Shown: piece after piece, positions 1-6,739 of the stretch
Layout of the letters: every line of letters begins with the position of its first letter
How positions within the stretch are numbered: position 1 is the first letter of the stretch
NCBI GenBank assembly: GCA_003219095.1
Contig: QHPM01000218.1
Location: forward strand, 2,086 to 18,031
Direction: 5' to 3'
From: Verrucomicrobiota bacterium
GTDB taxonomy: Bacteria > Verrucomicrobiota > Verrucomicrobiia > Chthoniobacterales > UBA10450
DNA length: 15,946 bases
Notes under the pieces: model-generated
The model's input: only the letters and a program-made list of their open reading frames with translations
Told to the model about the DNA's origin: nothing
Database searches by the model: none
Position numbers and translations under genes: made by a program

Positions 1-372
1 TTCCTCCGCCATCTTGCCAAGCGAACGAACCAGATCCTTGCGGCGTTCCTCCGACAATTCCGGAATGGGCAGGCGAATAAGCTTGCCATCCACCGCCGGC
101 GTAATGCCGATGCGCGATTCGTTGAGCGCTTTCTCGATGTCGCGCACGGTTCCGGCATCGAACGGTTGCACCACGAGTAAGCGCGGTTCCGGCGTGGTGA
201 TGAGGGCAAGCTGTTTGAGTTTCATGGTCGAGCCATAGGCTTGCACATCCACGTTCTCTACCAAGCCGGGCGATGCTTTCCCGGTCCGCACCGCCGAGAA
301 TTCGTGCACCATGAAATCCACGCTTTTCTCCATTGCCATTTCGGCATCGAGAAGAATGTCGTCGCTGCTCAT
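1..372 (-). CDS. frr: Ribosome recycling factor, 3' end cut by window edge
   Basis: Ribosome recycling factor splits post-termination 70S ribosomes together with EF-G in the cytoplasm. Reading leftward from ATG at 372, 124 codons stay open to the window edge. They begin MSSDDILLDAEMAMEKSVDF and contain the family landmarks R-TGKASPGLV near residue 30, a region matching the middle domain, and the strongly conserved LSEERRKDLV near residues 108-117. The usual protein is about 185 residues, so about 60 C-terminal residues lie outside the window. It follows pyrH by 25 bp on the same strand, the usual pyrH-frr order, so co-transcription is likely. It is partial only because of the window boundary; nothing suggests damage. 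Confidence 0.95.
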   Translation of the reverse strand, partial: MSSDDILLDAEMAMEKSVDFMVHEFSAVRTGKASPGLVENVDVQAYGSTMKLKQLALITTPEPRLLVVQPFDAGTVRDIEKALNESRIGITPAVDGKLIRLPIPELSEERRKDLVRSLGKMAEE

Positions 373-397
373 AAAAAAATTTTGACGCGCCCGAATC

Positions 398-1123
398 TTA
401 ATCGCAAACCAAGGTGCCGATTTTCCGCCCCAGCACCGCATCGCGAATATTCTCTGGCTCGTTCATGCTAAAAATGACGATGGGGATCTTGTTGTCCATG
501 CACAAACTGAAAGCGGTCGAATCCATTACCTGCAAACGCTTGCTCAGGGCCTCGGTATAGCTCACCTGTTCGTAGCGCTTCGCATTTGGATTTTTGTTCG
601 GATCGGAATCATAAACGCCATCGACCTTGGTTGCTTTCAAAAGCACTTCCGCGCTGATCTCGCTCGCACGCAACGCCGCGGTCGTGTCAGTGGAAAAATA
701 AGGATTGCCGGTGCCGGCGACGAAAATGACAACGCGTCCGAGCTCGAGATGGCGGATGGCACGGCCGCGAATGAACGGCTCCGCCACGTTTTTCATTTCA
801 ATCGCGGTTTGCACTCGTGTTTCCACTCCAATTTGGGCGCAGGCACTTTGCAGGGCCAGGCCATTGATCACGGTCGCGAGCATTCCCATATAATCGGCAG
901 TGGTTCGGTCCATTCCGCGATGGGCCGCGGAAGTTCCGCGCCAGATATTCCCTCCGCCGATGACGACACCGATTTGCACGCTCAGATCGCGCACTTCCTT
1001 AATTCGTTCGGCAATGGCGAGCACGACCTGCGGCGAAATATTCTCCCGCGCGCCGGGGATCTGGAGCGCCTCGCCGCTTAATTTAAGAACAATCCGTTTG
1101 TAAGCGGCGGCTTCCGTCTGCAT
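398..1123 (-). CDS. pyrH: UMP kinase
   Basis: Phosphorylates UMP to UDP with ATP, a step in pyrimidine nucleotide synthesis. The bacterial enzyme is a hexamer of the amino-acid-kinase fold. At 241 residues it has the usual length. Visible landmarks are KLSGEAL at about residues 14-20 (phosphate binding), [12 protein letters not shown] near 52-63, the UMP-binding stretch [31 protein letters not shown], and [14 protein letters not shown] followed by the C-terminal [12 protein letters not shown] segment. The ATG at 1123 gives [20 protein letters not shown]; no strong Shine-Dalgarno sequence is visible. It lies 25 bp upstream of frr. A large inverted repeat separates it from fmt, so the two may be transcribed together only through a strong hairpin. 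Confidence 0.96.
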   Translation of the reverse strand: MQTEAAAYKRIVLKLSGEALQIPGARENISPQVVLAIAERIKEVRDLSVQIGVVIGGGNIWRGTSAAHRGMDRTTADYMGMLATVINGLALQSACAQIGVETRVQTAIEMKNVAEPFIRGRAIRHLELGRVVIFVAGTGNPYFSTDTTAALRASEISAEVLLKATKVDGVYDSDPNKNPNAKRYEQVSYTEALSKRLQVMDSTAFSLCMDNKIPIVIFSMNEPENIRDAVLGRKIGTLVCD

Positions 1124-1175
1124 GGACCATCAAGATGCCGCAAACGTGCAGCTAATGAAAACAAAAATGCGATCC

Positions 1176-1253
1176 TGTAGCCGCGGTCGTTGGCCGCGGC
1201 CATGGGTAGCAGATGGCATGAATAGCGAGCCGCGGCCAACGACCGCGGCTACA
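1176..1253. repeat. REP/BIME-like inverted repeat, 25-nt perfect arms
   Basis: The left arm (1176-1200) and right arm (1229-1253) are perfect reverse complements over 25 nt, separated by 28 bp. Both arms end in TGTAGC/GCTACA. Each arm is itself a small hairpin: GCCGCGG (1180-1186) pairs with CCGCGGC (1194-1200) across a 7-nt loop. The nested layout of two inverted hairpin units resembles bacterial interspersed REP/BIME elements. The right arm covers the last codon position of fmt, whose TAG stop (1249-1251 read leftward) lies in it. A related element with the same TGTAGC ends occurs at 8393-8453. Such elements are often moved by REP-associated tyrosine transposases; none is visible here. Confidence 0.85.
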
Positions 1254-2199
1254 ACGGCGCGATCCAGGAATGTCCACGTAGGAACTCCGCTGCGGTCATT
1301 CGCCGTTTTCCTTCAAGCTGAACTTCGCCTAACGACAACGCGCCTTCTCCCGAAGCGACAATCAATTCATTTTCGTTTCGTGAGATTTCGCCGGGTTTGC
1401 CGCTACGATCAGCAATCGTCGCGCTAAAAATTTTCAAGTTGCGATGATCAATCTCCATGAACGCTCCCGGCCAGGGATCGAACGCGCGGATTTTTCGTTC
1501 GATTACTTTGGCTGGCTCGCTCCAATCGATCCGCCCCTGTTCGCGCTCTAATTTGGGTGCGTAAGTCGCAAGTTGATTTCCTTGCGGAACGCGGGGCGGA
1601 TTTCCTCTGGCCAGAATTGAAATTGCTTCCATCAATGCATCCGGCCCGATCTGGGCCAGCTTATCGTGCAAGGAACCACCCGTGTCATCGGGCGCAATCT
1701 CGATTCTTTTCTGAAGCAAAATGTCCCCAGTATCGAGACCTTCATCTATATACATGACCGTGATTCCAGTTTCGCGATCGCCCGCCGCAATGGCGGCTTG
1801 GATCGGCGCGGCGCCGCGCCAGCGCGGCAGGAGCGAGGCGTGCAGATTCAGGCAAGCAATCGCCGGAATTTCGAGCAGGTCGGGCGGAAGAATTTGTCCG
1901 TAAGCCATTACTACAATCACATCCGGGTGCAGCGCGCGAATTGCGTCAACCGATTCCTGACTTTTGATCCGGGCCGGTTGCAAAACCGGAAGGCTGCCCT
2001 GTCGACATTCAGACGTTGCACATGCAACACTCAAACGTTGACTCCATTTTTTGATCGGGGACGGCGCGAGTTTTTGATCACGCCCAGCTGGCTTGTCGGG
2101 TTGGGTGACGATGCCGACTAACTCGTGGCCACGCCAATCGTACAGCATCCGCAACGTCGGCAGGCCGATTTCGCCGGTGCCGATAAACACGATCCGCAT
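1249..2199 (-). CDS. fmt: Methionyl-tRNA formyltransferase
   Basis: Transfers a formyl group from 10-formyltetrahydrofolate to initiator Met-tRNA. The protein has 316 residues, the family length. The N-terminal Rossmann-like formyltransferase domain starts MRIVFIGTGEIGLPTL. The catalytic region reads NLHASLLPRWRGAAPIQ, with Asn118 and His120, and is followed by GLDTGDILL with the catalytic Asp at 156. The C-terminal tRNA-binding domain carries RIDWSEPA and IRAFDPWPGAF. Between SPIK (residues 47-50) and LPVLQP (70-75) there are about 10-12 more residues than in the E. coli enzyme, coded by DNA with a short palindrome. The TAG stop lies inside the inverted repeat at 1229-1253. It is 5 bp from the upstream zinc-ribbon gene, so the two are probably co-translated. 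Confidence 0.96.
   Translation of the reverse strand: MRIVFIGTGEIGLPTLRMLYDWRGHELVGIVTQPDKPAGRDQKLAPSPIKKWSQRLSVACATSECRQGSLPVLQPARIKSQESVDAIRALHPDVIVVMAYGQILPPDLLEIPAIACLNLHASLLPRWRGAAPIQAAIAAGDRETGITVMYIDEGLDTGDILLQKRIEIAPDDTGGSLHDKLAQIGPDALMEAISILARGNPPRVPQGNQLATYAPKLEREQGRIDWSEPAKVIERKIRAFDPWPGAFMEIDHRNLKIFSATIADRSGKPGEISRNENELIVASGEGALSLGEVQLEGKRRMTAAEFLRGHSWIAPL
2015..2028. repeat. Short palindrome in extra segment of fmt
   Basis: GTTGCA (2015-2020) and TGCAAC (2023-2028) are perfect inverted arms around CA. Imperfect outer matches lie around it: TCAGACGT at about 2009-2016 against ACGTTGA at about 2035-2041. The element codes, in frame on the minus strand, for part of the roughly 10-12 extra residues of fmt (SVACATSECRQG region). 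It may be a small inserted palindromic element, but its borders are uncertain. Confidence 0.5.
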
Positions 2200-2204
2200 T
2201 CTTG

Positions 2205-2450
2205 TTAGGAATGCAGAGAAATTGGAGCCCGTCTTCCTCGGCGCGAGTGTGGCACTTCCATCGCTTGCGCCATCATTTTTTCACCAGCGGTGACTTCGCG
2301 GGATCCGACGGAGGAAGCGCAACCGGTGCAGAGATAATCGTACAGCTCTTTGTCAGGCAAGACTAGCAGCAGTCGTTCGCGCACCGGCATGGCCGCTCTG
2401 CATTTGCCGCAATAAAGACTGGAAGCAGTGAAGTTCTCAAACTGATTCAT
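2205..2450 (-). CDS. Small zinc-ribbon protein, function unknown
   Basis: This protein of 81 residues (from ATG 2450) has the pattern YCGKC (CxxC) near residue 14 and LCTGC (CxxC) about 25 residues later, typical of a zinc-binding ribbon. The stretch MPVRERLLLVLPDKELYDYLC between them is highly ordered. I recall similar small proteins in other Verrucomicrobiota genomes but know no function. An in-frame ATG at 2462 would add four residues (MGIE). I prefer 2450 because the folded part starts right after it. The start overlaps the 3' end of the upstream nucleotide kinase gene by 14 bp (26 bp with the longer start), and fmt begins 5 bp after its stop, so translational coupling is likely. It probably works in translation or nucleic-acid metabolism, by context only. 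Confidence 0.8.
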   Translation of the reverse strand: MNQFENFTASSLYCGKCRAAMPVRERLLLVLPDKELYDYLCTGCASSVGSREVTAGEKMMAQAMEVPHSRRGRRAPISLHS

Positions 2451-3042
2451 TTCGATGCCCATCGACGCCGTTCACGCTGGCGAGGATGTCAAACAAAACC
2501 TTCGATGGCGGCTGCATCGCGTCAACCACCGTGATGCGATTCTTTGGATAAAAGGTCAGCACCGGCCGCGACTCGCTTTCATAAATGTCGAGCCGTTTTT
2601 GGATCACCTGCTCATTAGCGTCGTCGAGCCGGTTGTCTTTCAAGGCGCGCTTTTTCAGGCGCACGAATAGCGTCTCGCGATTGGGGCAGGCGAGATGGAA
2701 GACCTTTTCCACGTCGATCATTTGCTCCATGATTTTCGCCTGGTTCACATTTCGTGGAATCCCATCGAGCACGAGTGTATCGATGTCCGGTTTGAATTTG
2801 TGGGCGTCGACCGCCGCGTCGATCGCTTCTTTCCAAAGCTCAACCGTAATTTCGTCGGGCACGAGTTGGCCTTTGCTCGAGTATTCGAGGAAAGCTTTGC
2901 CGACCTCGGTGCGGGTGTCGATCGACCGGAAAACATCGCCGCAGGGACAATGGAAAAAACGCGGGATACTGCCGAGCGTTTTGCCCTGTGTGCCCTTGCC
3001 GCTGCCGGGCGCGCCAAAGAGAATGAACGTCTTGTATTTCAT
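2437..3042 (-). CDS. adk: Adenylate-kinase-like nucleoside monophosphate kinase
   Basis: A P-loop kinase of 201 residues that should transfer phosphate from ATP to a nucleoside monophosphate, most likely AMP. Visible parts are the Walker A loop FGAPGSGKGTQ at residues 9-19, the NMP-binding segment CGDVFRSIDTRTEVGK, the LVLDGIPRNVNQA motif near 90-102 (family LDGFPR), and RLKKRALKDNRLDDANEQVIQKRLDIY near 128-154. The last stretch corresponds to the lid region but is short and lacks the zinc-binding four-cysteine insert. The canonical Phe of DGFPR is Ile here. Many bacteria keep adk beside the ribosomal protein cluster, so this copy beside fmt may be a second kinase and the exact nucleotide is uncertain. 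It overlaps the downstream zinc-ribbon gene. Confidence 0.85.
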   Translation of the reverse strand: MKYKTFILFGAPGSGKGTQGKTLGSIPRFFHCPCGDVFRSIDTRTEVGKAFLEYSSKGQLVPDEITVELWKEAIDAAVDAHKFKPDIDTLVLDGIPRNVNQAKIMEQMIDVEKVFHLACPNRETLFVRLKKRALKDNRLDDANEQVIQKRLDIYESESRPVLTFYPKNRITVVDAMQPPSKVLFDILASVNGVDGHRNESV

Positions 3043-3168
3043 GAGCCAAACTTTCTTTTATAAAACAAACAGCAAATTTGAGCAACGCACATCCCGGGCC
3101 AAAGTGCCCGTCCGGGTCGGGTCGTGGAACACCGTCGCGTCCCCTAAGGCTTCCTCGCCGGACTGACG

Positions 3169-3423
3169 TTACTTCGCCGCCGCTGGGTCGACATTTACCC
3201 GTCGTCCCGCCCGATCGAAGCGGACGTTCCCATCGACCAGCGCAAAAATGGTGTAGTCGCGTCCAAGCCCGACATTTTTCCCGGGCAAAAATTTCGTCCC
3301 TCGCTGCCGCACAATAATGTTGCCCGCGACAACCAGCTCGCTCCCAAATTTTTTCACACCCAGCCGCTTGCTGACGCTATCGCGCCCGTTCTTTACGCTG
3401 CCTTGTCCTTTTTTGTGAGCCAT
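3169..3423 (-). CDS. rpmA: 50S ribosomal protein L27
   Basis: L27 sits near the peptidyl transferase centre of the large ribosomal subunit. The 84-residue product begins [20 protein letters not shown], followed by [42 protein letters not shown], a clear family match of normal length. The N-terminus begins directly with the functional AHKKG tail, so there is no extra leader of the kind cleaved in Firmicutes. It lies 63 bp downstream of rplU on the same strand, the usual L21-L27 pair, and both are probably on one mRNA. Confidence 0.97.
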   Translation of the reverse strand: MAHKKGQGSVKNGRDSVSKRLGVKKFGSELVVAGNIIVRQRGTKFLPGKNVGLGRDYTIFALVDGNVRFDRAGRRVNVDPAAAK

Positions 3424-3486
3424 GTGGGGGGGTCGATGGTTGATTAATGATAGTTGATGGCGCTTCTCGTAATCTTAGTTCTATTC

Positions 3487-3831
3487 CTAATCCGCTTCTT
3501 TTTTCGCGCTTTTCTTCCCGCCGACGCTGATCGATTTAATTTTTAGCCGTGTCAGCTTGCGCCGATGACCCACGGTGCGGTGGTAACCCTTGCGTCGTCG
3601 AAATTTGTAGGCGACGACTTTCTTATCTTTGCGCTGCTCGACCACTTCTGCCGTTACTTCGGCGCCGTCGATCGGCGCACCATGCGTGACATTTTCGCCA
3701 TCGGCGTGCATTAAGACGTCAGAGAGCACGACCTGCTTGCCGGCTTCCGTTTCGAGTAAATCGACATCGATCGTGTCGCCTTCTGCGACGCGATACTGCC
3801 GGCCACCGGTCTTGATGATTGCAAAGGCCAT
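3487..3831 (-). CDS. rplU: 50S ribosomal protein L21
   Basis: L21 binds 23S rRNA in the large subunit. The 114-residue protein begins MAFAIIKTGGRQYRVAEGDTIDVDLL and contains the signature YKFRRRKGYHRTVGHRRKLTRLKI near residues 75-98. A lysine-rich tail ending GGKKSAKKEAD extends slightly past the roughly 103-residue E. coli form. It is the first gene of the rplU-rpmA pair. The 174 bp separating it from rsmI probably carry its promoter; I see no recognisable leader structure beyond a small hairpin at 3949-3968. Confidence 0.97.
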   Translation of the reverse strand: MAFAIIKTGGRQYRVAEGDTIDVDLLETEAGKQVVLSDVLMHADGENVTHGAPIDGAEVTAEVVEQRKDKKVVAYKFRRRKGYHRTVGHRRKLTRLKIKSISVGGKKSAKKEAD

Positions 3832-4005
3832 ACGAGTAATTTCTCTCTCGGGAAAAAGCCGCGCACCATTCCACGGATGTGCCGGTTTGGCAACCAGAAA
3901 GCGTTCGGCTGCTCTTGGGCGAACCGCGGCCGGAAGCGCCTCAAGGAGCGGCGCTTTCCAGAGCGCCGTTTATGTAGCCGGGAGCTTGCGCCGCGGCGGA
4001 CAAGT

Positions 4006-4674
4006 TTACGCCGCCGCTTCTTCAACCAGCAGCACGATCTCGCCCTTGGGCGGATGCGCTTGGTAATGCGCAAGGAGTTCGGCCGCGCTCCCGCGTCGGT
4101 ATTCTTCAAACTTTTTGGTCAACTCGCGCGCGACACAGAGTTGCCGGTCGCGCAAGATGTCGATGGCGGCAGTGAGCGTTTTCGTTAATCGATAAGGCGA
4201 TTCGAAGAAAACAGTTGTCTCGTCCCGCACGGCGGCGGCACTCAATTCGCGCTCCCGCCCCCCGCTTTTTACTGGCAAAAAGCCCCCGAAGAAGAACTTC
4301 TCAGTTGAGAATCCCGAGCCAACAATCGCGGTCAGAATCGAAGACGGGCCGGGAACGATGGTAAAGGGAAGGTCGCGTCGAATACATTCACGGATTAGCC
4401 GCGCCCCGGGATCGGACAATCCTGGCATCCCGGCGTCCGTGACCAGTGCGATATTTTCCCCAGCGGCGAGACGCTCGATCAGTTGCGCCGTGCGCATCGC
4501 CTCATTGTGCTCGTGAAAACTCAGGAACGGTTTCTTGATCCCAAAATGTTTCAGCAACATGCCGGAGTGCCGGGTGTCCTCGGCCGCGATCACGTCGGCT
4601 GATTTCAGCAGCTCGAGCGCGCGCAAAGTGATGTCGCCCAAATTTCCGATTGGCGTCGCGACGATGCAGAGCAT
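4006..4674 (-). CDS. rsmI: 16S rRNA (cytidine1402-2'-O)-methyltransferase
   Basis: A SAM-dependent tetrapyrrole-methylase-fold enzyme that 2'-O-methylates C1402 in the decoding centre of 16S rRNA. The 222-residue product shows VATPIGNLGDITLRAL at residues 5-20, AADVI-AEDTRHSG-LL near 25-40, FHEHNE, LVTDAGMPGLSDPGARLI near 77-94 and the SAM-pocket VPGPSSILTAIVGSGF near 108-123, then ARELTKKFEE-RRG. E. coli RsmI is about 286 residues, so this one lacks the C-terminal extension and ends soon after the catalytic domain (GEIVLLVEEAAA). The start at 4674 gives MLCIVATPIGN, directly on the family start. It is the most upstream gene of the leftward block, but the 174-bp gap before rplU may hold a separate promoter. 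Confidence 0.95.
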   Translation of the reverse strand: MLCIVATPIGNLGDITLRALELLKSADVIAAEDTRHSGMLLKHFGIKKPFLSFHEHNEAMRTAQLIERLAAGENIALVTDAGMPGLSDPGARLIRECIRRDLPFTIVPGPSSILTAIVGSGFSTEKFFFGGFLPVKSGGRERELSAAAVRDETTVFFESPYRLTKTLTAAIDILRDRQLCVARELTKKFEEYRRGSAAELLAHYQAHPPKGEIVLLVEEAAA

Positions 4675-4771
4675 CGGCGATCATCGGATCAGAATTGGTT
4701 TCCCGCCAACGATTGCGGCGGGATCCCGCAGCTGGCGAAGCCCGCACCGCTCTCGCGAAGCTTTTCTCTCC

Positions 4772-4800
4772 TGTCATCCTGAGCGAAATCGAAGGATCTC
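4772..4800. repeat. Candidate dispersed intergenic repeat (TGTCATCCTGAGCGAA type)
   Basis: The segment starts TGTCATCCTGAGCGAA and ends GAAGGATCTC. From memory, this wording recurs as an intergenic repeat in many environmental bacterial genomes, including Acidobacteria and Verrucomicrobiota. Only one copy is visible here, so its repeat nature cannot be shown from the window. It lies between the divergent rsmI and the WxxGxW lipoprotein gene. Confidence 0.45.
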
Positions 4801-4858
4801 TAACTATTTTTATGAGAATCCGAACAAGGCCGAACGCTCGAACAAAACGAATTCTAAG

Positions 4859-4865
4859 AAGGAGG
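4859..4865 (+). promoter_or_regulatory. Strong Shine-Dalgarno site
   Basis: AAGGAGG stands 5 nt before the ATG at 4871. It is an almost ideal anti-16S match and the best ribosome-binding site in the window; most other genes here have weak or no Shine-Dalgarno sequence. It fixes the start of the WxxGxW lipoprotein and suggests high translation. Confidence 0.85.
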
Positions 4866-4870
4866 AATAT

Positions 4871-5224
4871 ATGAGAACGTCTTTTTGTTTATTGGCTCTG
4901 ACGCCATTCGTGTTTGCGAGCTGCGTCGAAGAAGTGCCTGTAACGACCACGACGACCGAAGTCACCCGAACCGTGACCACAGGCCCCACCACCCGCGAAG
5001 TGGTGGTGACAGAGGCCCCGCCGCCAGTTCGGGTTGAGACGAGAACGGTTGCGCCCGGGCCAGGATATGTTTGGACAAGCGGATATTGGCGCTGGACCGG
5101 CGCTGGCTATCAATGGGTGCCCGGCAGCTGGATTGTGCGTCCCCGGCCAGCGGCAATCTGGGTTGAAGGTCACTGGGTGCGACGAGCGGGCGGCTGGATC
5201 TGGGTGGCGGGTCACTGGCAGTGA
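4871..5224 (+). CDS. WxxGxW-repeat lipoprotein
   Basis: This 117-residue exported protein begins MRTSFCLLALTPFVFASC, a signal peptide ending in a lipobox with Cys18 as the likely lipidated residue. A Thr/Val-rich low-complexity stretch follows (about residues 22-48, with runs such as TTTTTEVTRTVTT), then a proline-rich hinge. The C-terminal half carries four exact WxxGxW motifs at residues 68-73, 82-87, 97-102 and 111-116, the pattern of the WXXGXW/YXWGXW repeat family found in cell-envelope proteins of many Gram-negative bacteria. The biochemical role of that family is not established; an outer-membrane or periplasmic structural role is an inference. It is a stand-alone gene with its own strong ribosome-binding site. 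Confidence 0.9.
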   Translation: MRTSFCLLALTPFVFASCVEEVPVTTTTTEVTRTVTTGPTTREVVVTEAPPPVRVETRTVAPGPGYVWTSGYWRWTGAGYQWVPGSWIVRPRPAAIWVEGHWVRRAGGWIWVAGHWQ

Positions 5225-5241
5225 AAGGATTCCTAGGCGAT

Positions 5242-5261
5242 CGATAAAATCGATTTTATCG
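5242..5261. repeat. Perfect 20-bp palindrome
   Basis: CGATAAAATCGATTTTATCG is identical to its reverse complement. It begins 17 bp after the WxxGxW lipoprotein stop and 51 bp before the hydrolase start. It could be an operator-like site for a dimeric regulator or a weak hairpin (8-bp stem, TCGA loop). No U-tract follows, so a standard terminator is unlikely. Confidence 0.6.
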
Positions 5262-5312
5262 CGAAAGGAATCGATTTGCTCAACTTTGCCGTGAACGCGT
5301 TCTTGCCTTCAC

Positions 5313-6173
5313 GTGCATCGATCTTATGCGCCGCGCAACCATCTGAAGCGACTTGTCGTTCGCGGATTGGTTACGGTCTCTTTGAGCTTTTTCCTGTTCA
5401 TCGTGCTGATCTATTTCAAGCAGCATTCGATGGTTTATCATCCGCGGCCCTATGACGCGAGCTACGCGCAAGCCTTGCCGCCGACTGGCGAGGAAATTTC
5501 TTACACGCTTCCGTTCGGCAAGCAGACGGCGTTTTATGTTCCGCCTCGAAATGGCGAGCGATTCCCCGGGCGACTTTGGATTGCGTTTTGCGGCAATGGT
5601 TCTCTTGCGCTCGACTGGACGACGATTCTTGCGCGCTACCCAAATCCTAACGATGCCTTTCTCCTGGTGGATTATCCGGGCTACGGAAAATGCCTGGGTT
5701 ACGCCACCATCGCGAGCACGCGGGCCACGAGCGACGCCGCGCTGAACGCGCTGGCGAAACGGCTCGCTCTTTCCGAAGAAGAAATGGAATCGCGAGTCTG
5801 CATCATCGGTCATTCCCTGGGCTCCGCGGTTGCAATCGATTTTGGTTCGCGTCATCGCGTCCAGCGAGTGGTCGCGATCGCGCCCTTCACCACTCTGCGC
5901 GAGGAAGCCGCCCGCATCATCAGCCGTCCGCTGTCACATCTCCTGATCGAGAACTACGATAACCGCGCTGGCATTGCTCAAATTCACAAACGTAATCCAG
6001 AAGCGAAAATCGCGATTTTCCACGGCACGAACGATGAGGTTATTCCTGTGCGGATGGGCAGCGAACTCGCCCAAGAATTTCCTTTTGTCGAGTTCTTTCC
6101 AGTGGAGGGCGCGAACCATGTAAGCGTCTTATCCGAGGCCCACGACAGAATCATTCGTTGGATGAACAACTGA
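5313..6173 (+). CDS. Membrane-anchored alpha/beta hydrolase
   Basis: This 286-residue protein starts at GTG 5313. A basic N-terminus (residues 1-18) leads into a membrane segment at about 19-35, so the catalytic domain is probably anchored and faces the periplasm. The alpha/beta hydrolase fold is visible: DYPGYGK near 120-126, the nucleophile elbow GHSLGS with Ser168, the acid in HGTNDEVIP (Asp241) and the base in EGANHVSV (His269). Ser-Asp-His is complete. The layout resembles Bem46/ABHD13-like serine hydrolases, whose substrates are mostly unknown, so a lipase, esterase or peptidase role cannot be chosen. It ends 115 bp before the next accepted start. No strong ribosome-binding site precedes the GTG, so the start is less certain than the frame. 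Confidence 0.88.
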   Translation: MHRSYAPRNHLKRLVVRGLVTVSLSFFLFIVLIYFKQHSMVYHPRPYDASYAQALPPTGEEISYTLPFGKQTAFYVPPRNGERFPGRLWIAFCGNGSLALDWTTILARYPNPNDAFLLVDYPGYGKCLGYATIASTRATSDAALNALAKRLALSEEEMESRVCIIGHSLGSAVAIDFGSRHRVQRVVAIAPFTTLREEAARIISRPLSHLLIENYDNRAGIAQIHKRNPEAKIAIFHGTNDEVIPVRMGSELAQEFPFVEFFPVEGANHVSVLSEAHDRIIRWMNN

Positions 6174-6288
6174 ACCTTGGCGGGATGCCGCGCTTTTTGC
6201 CTTTCGCAATCTCGCCTGCTCTTTACGCAACTTTAAAGCTGCGCGTGATGTGATAAGTTGGAACAATCTAAGCTGGGGATCGCAGGCG

Positions 6289-6582
6289 ATGAAACCGAAA
6301 AGTCCGTGCGAAATCAAAGAGCGCCGGTTTCCGCAACCGGATTATTTCTTTCGCTCGGACATGGGCGAGTGGCGTGGCTACTGGCCAACTCCAGGCGACG
6401 AGGGGGAATCCGATCAGCGCAGGTTTTACGATTTCACGCGCGAGTTTTTGCTCGAGTCTGCGCGTGAACGAACGAAAGAGATGTTTGTTTTCGCCCTCTT
6501 GGTTCTCACCGCCGCCTGGCCGGTCGGCTACATGGTTGTGAGCGTGGTGAAACTGCTGCTCAGAGGCCACCCGCTGGATTAA
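6289..6582 (+). CDS. Small membrane protein, function unknown
   Basis: A 97-residue protein from ATG 6289; an in-frame GTG at 6250 would add 13 residues. The start at 6289 gives a sensible basic N-terminus, MKPKSPCEIKERRFPQPDYFF. The middle is charged (DEGESDQRRFYDFTREFLLESARERTKEM in outline) and a single hydrophobic segment follows at about residues 65-87 (FVFALLVLTAAWPVGYMVV), then a short LLLRGHPLD tail. It may be a tail-anchored cytoplasmic protein. I recall look-alikes in Verrucomicrobiota but no function. It is convergent with the putA locus. Confidence 0.7.
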   Translation: MKPKSPCEIKERRFPQPDYFFRSDMGEWRGYWPTPGDEGESDQRRFYDFTREFLLESARERTKEMFVFALLVLTAAWPVGYMVVSVVKLLLRGHPLD

Positions 6583-6637
6583 CGACGATCATCGCGGAGC
6601 CACGCGTCTCGCTTTCGCGAACTTTACTGAACGATAG

Positions 6638-6656
6638 TTTCGGCGAGACGCCGAAA
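6638..6656. terminator. Candidate bidirectional hairpin between convergent genes
   Basis: TTTCGGCG (6638-6645) and CGCCGAAA (6649-6656) form a perfect 8-bp stem with a 3-nt loop, 56 bp after the small membrane protein stop and about 83 bp after the putA stop on the other strand. The position suits a shared terminator, but neither side has a clear T-tract, so it may also be an intergenic repeat. Confidence 0.4.
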
Positions 6657-6739
6657 GTCCGAGCCGGACTGGCGTTGCCCGCGAGAGGCATGCGCTGCCC
6701 GGAATCATTGCCTGGCAATTTACCTGCCGAAGTTGCGCC

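Noticed and set aside
3095..3110. Small hairpin CGGGC/GCCCG between rpmA and the kinase gene
   Set aside because: A 5-bp stem without a U-tract is not enough to call a terminator.
2585..3166. Long open frame of 193 codons on the plus strand
   Set aside because: It lies antisense to the nucleotide kinase gene, which has a clear P-loop family match; the plus frame has no recognisable features.
3949..3968. Hairpin CGGCGCT-TTCCAG-AGCGCCG downstream of rsmI
   Set aside because: The stem is only 7 bp with no T-tract in either direction; it could be chance in GC-rich DNA.
4702..4722. Stem CCCGCC/GGCGGG upstream of rsmI
   Set aside because: Only a 6-bp stem with a 9-nt loop; no riboswitch or terminator features accompany it.
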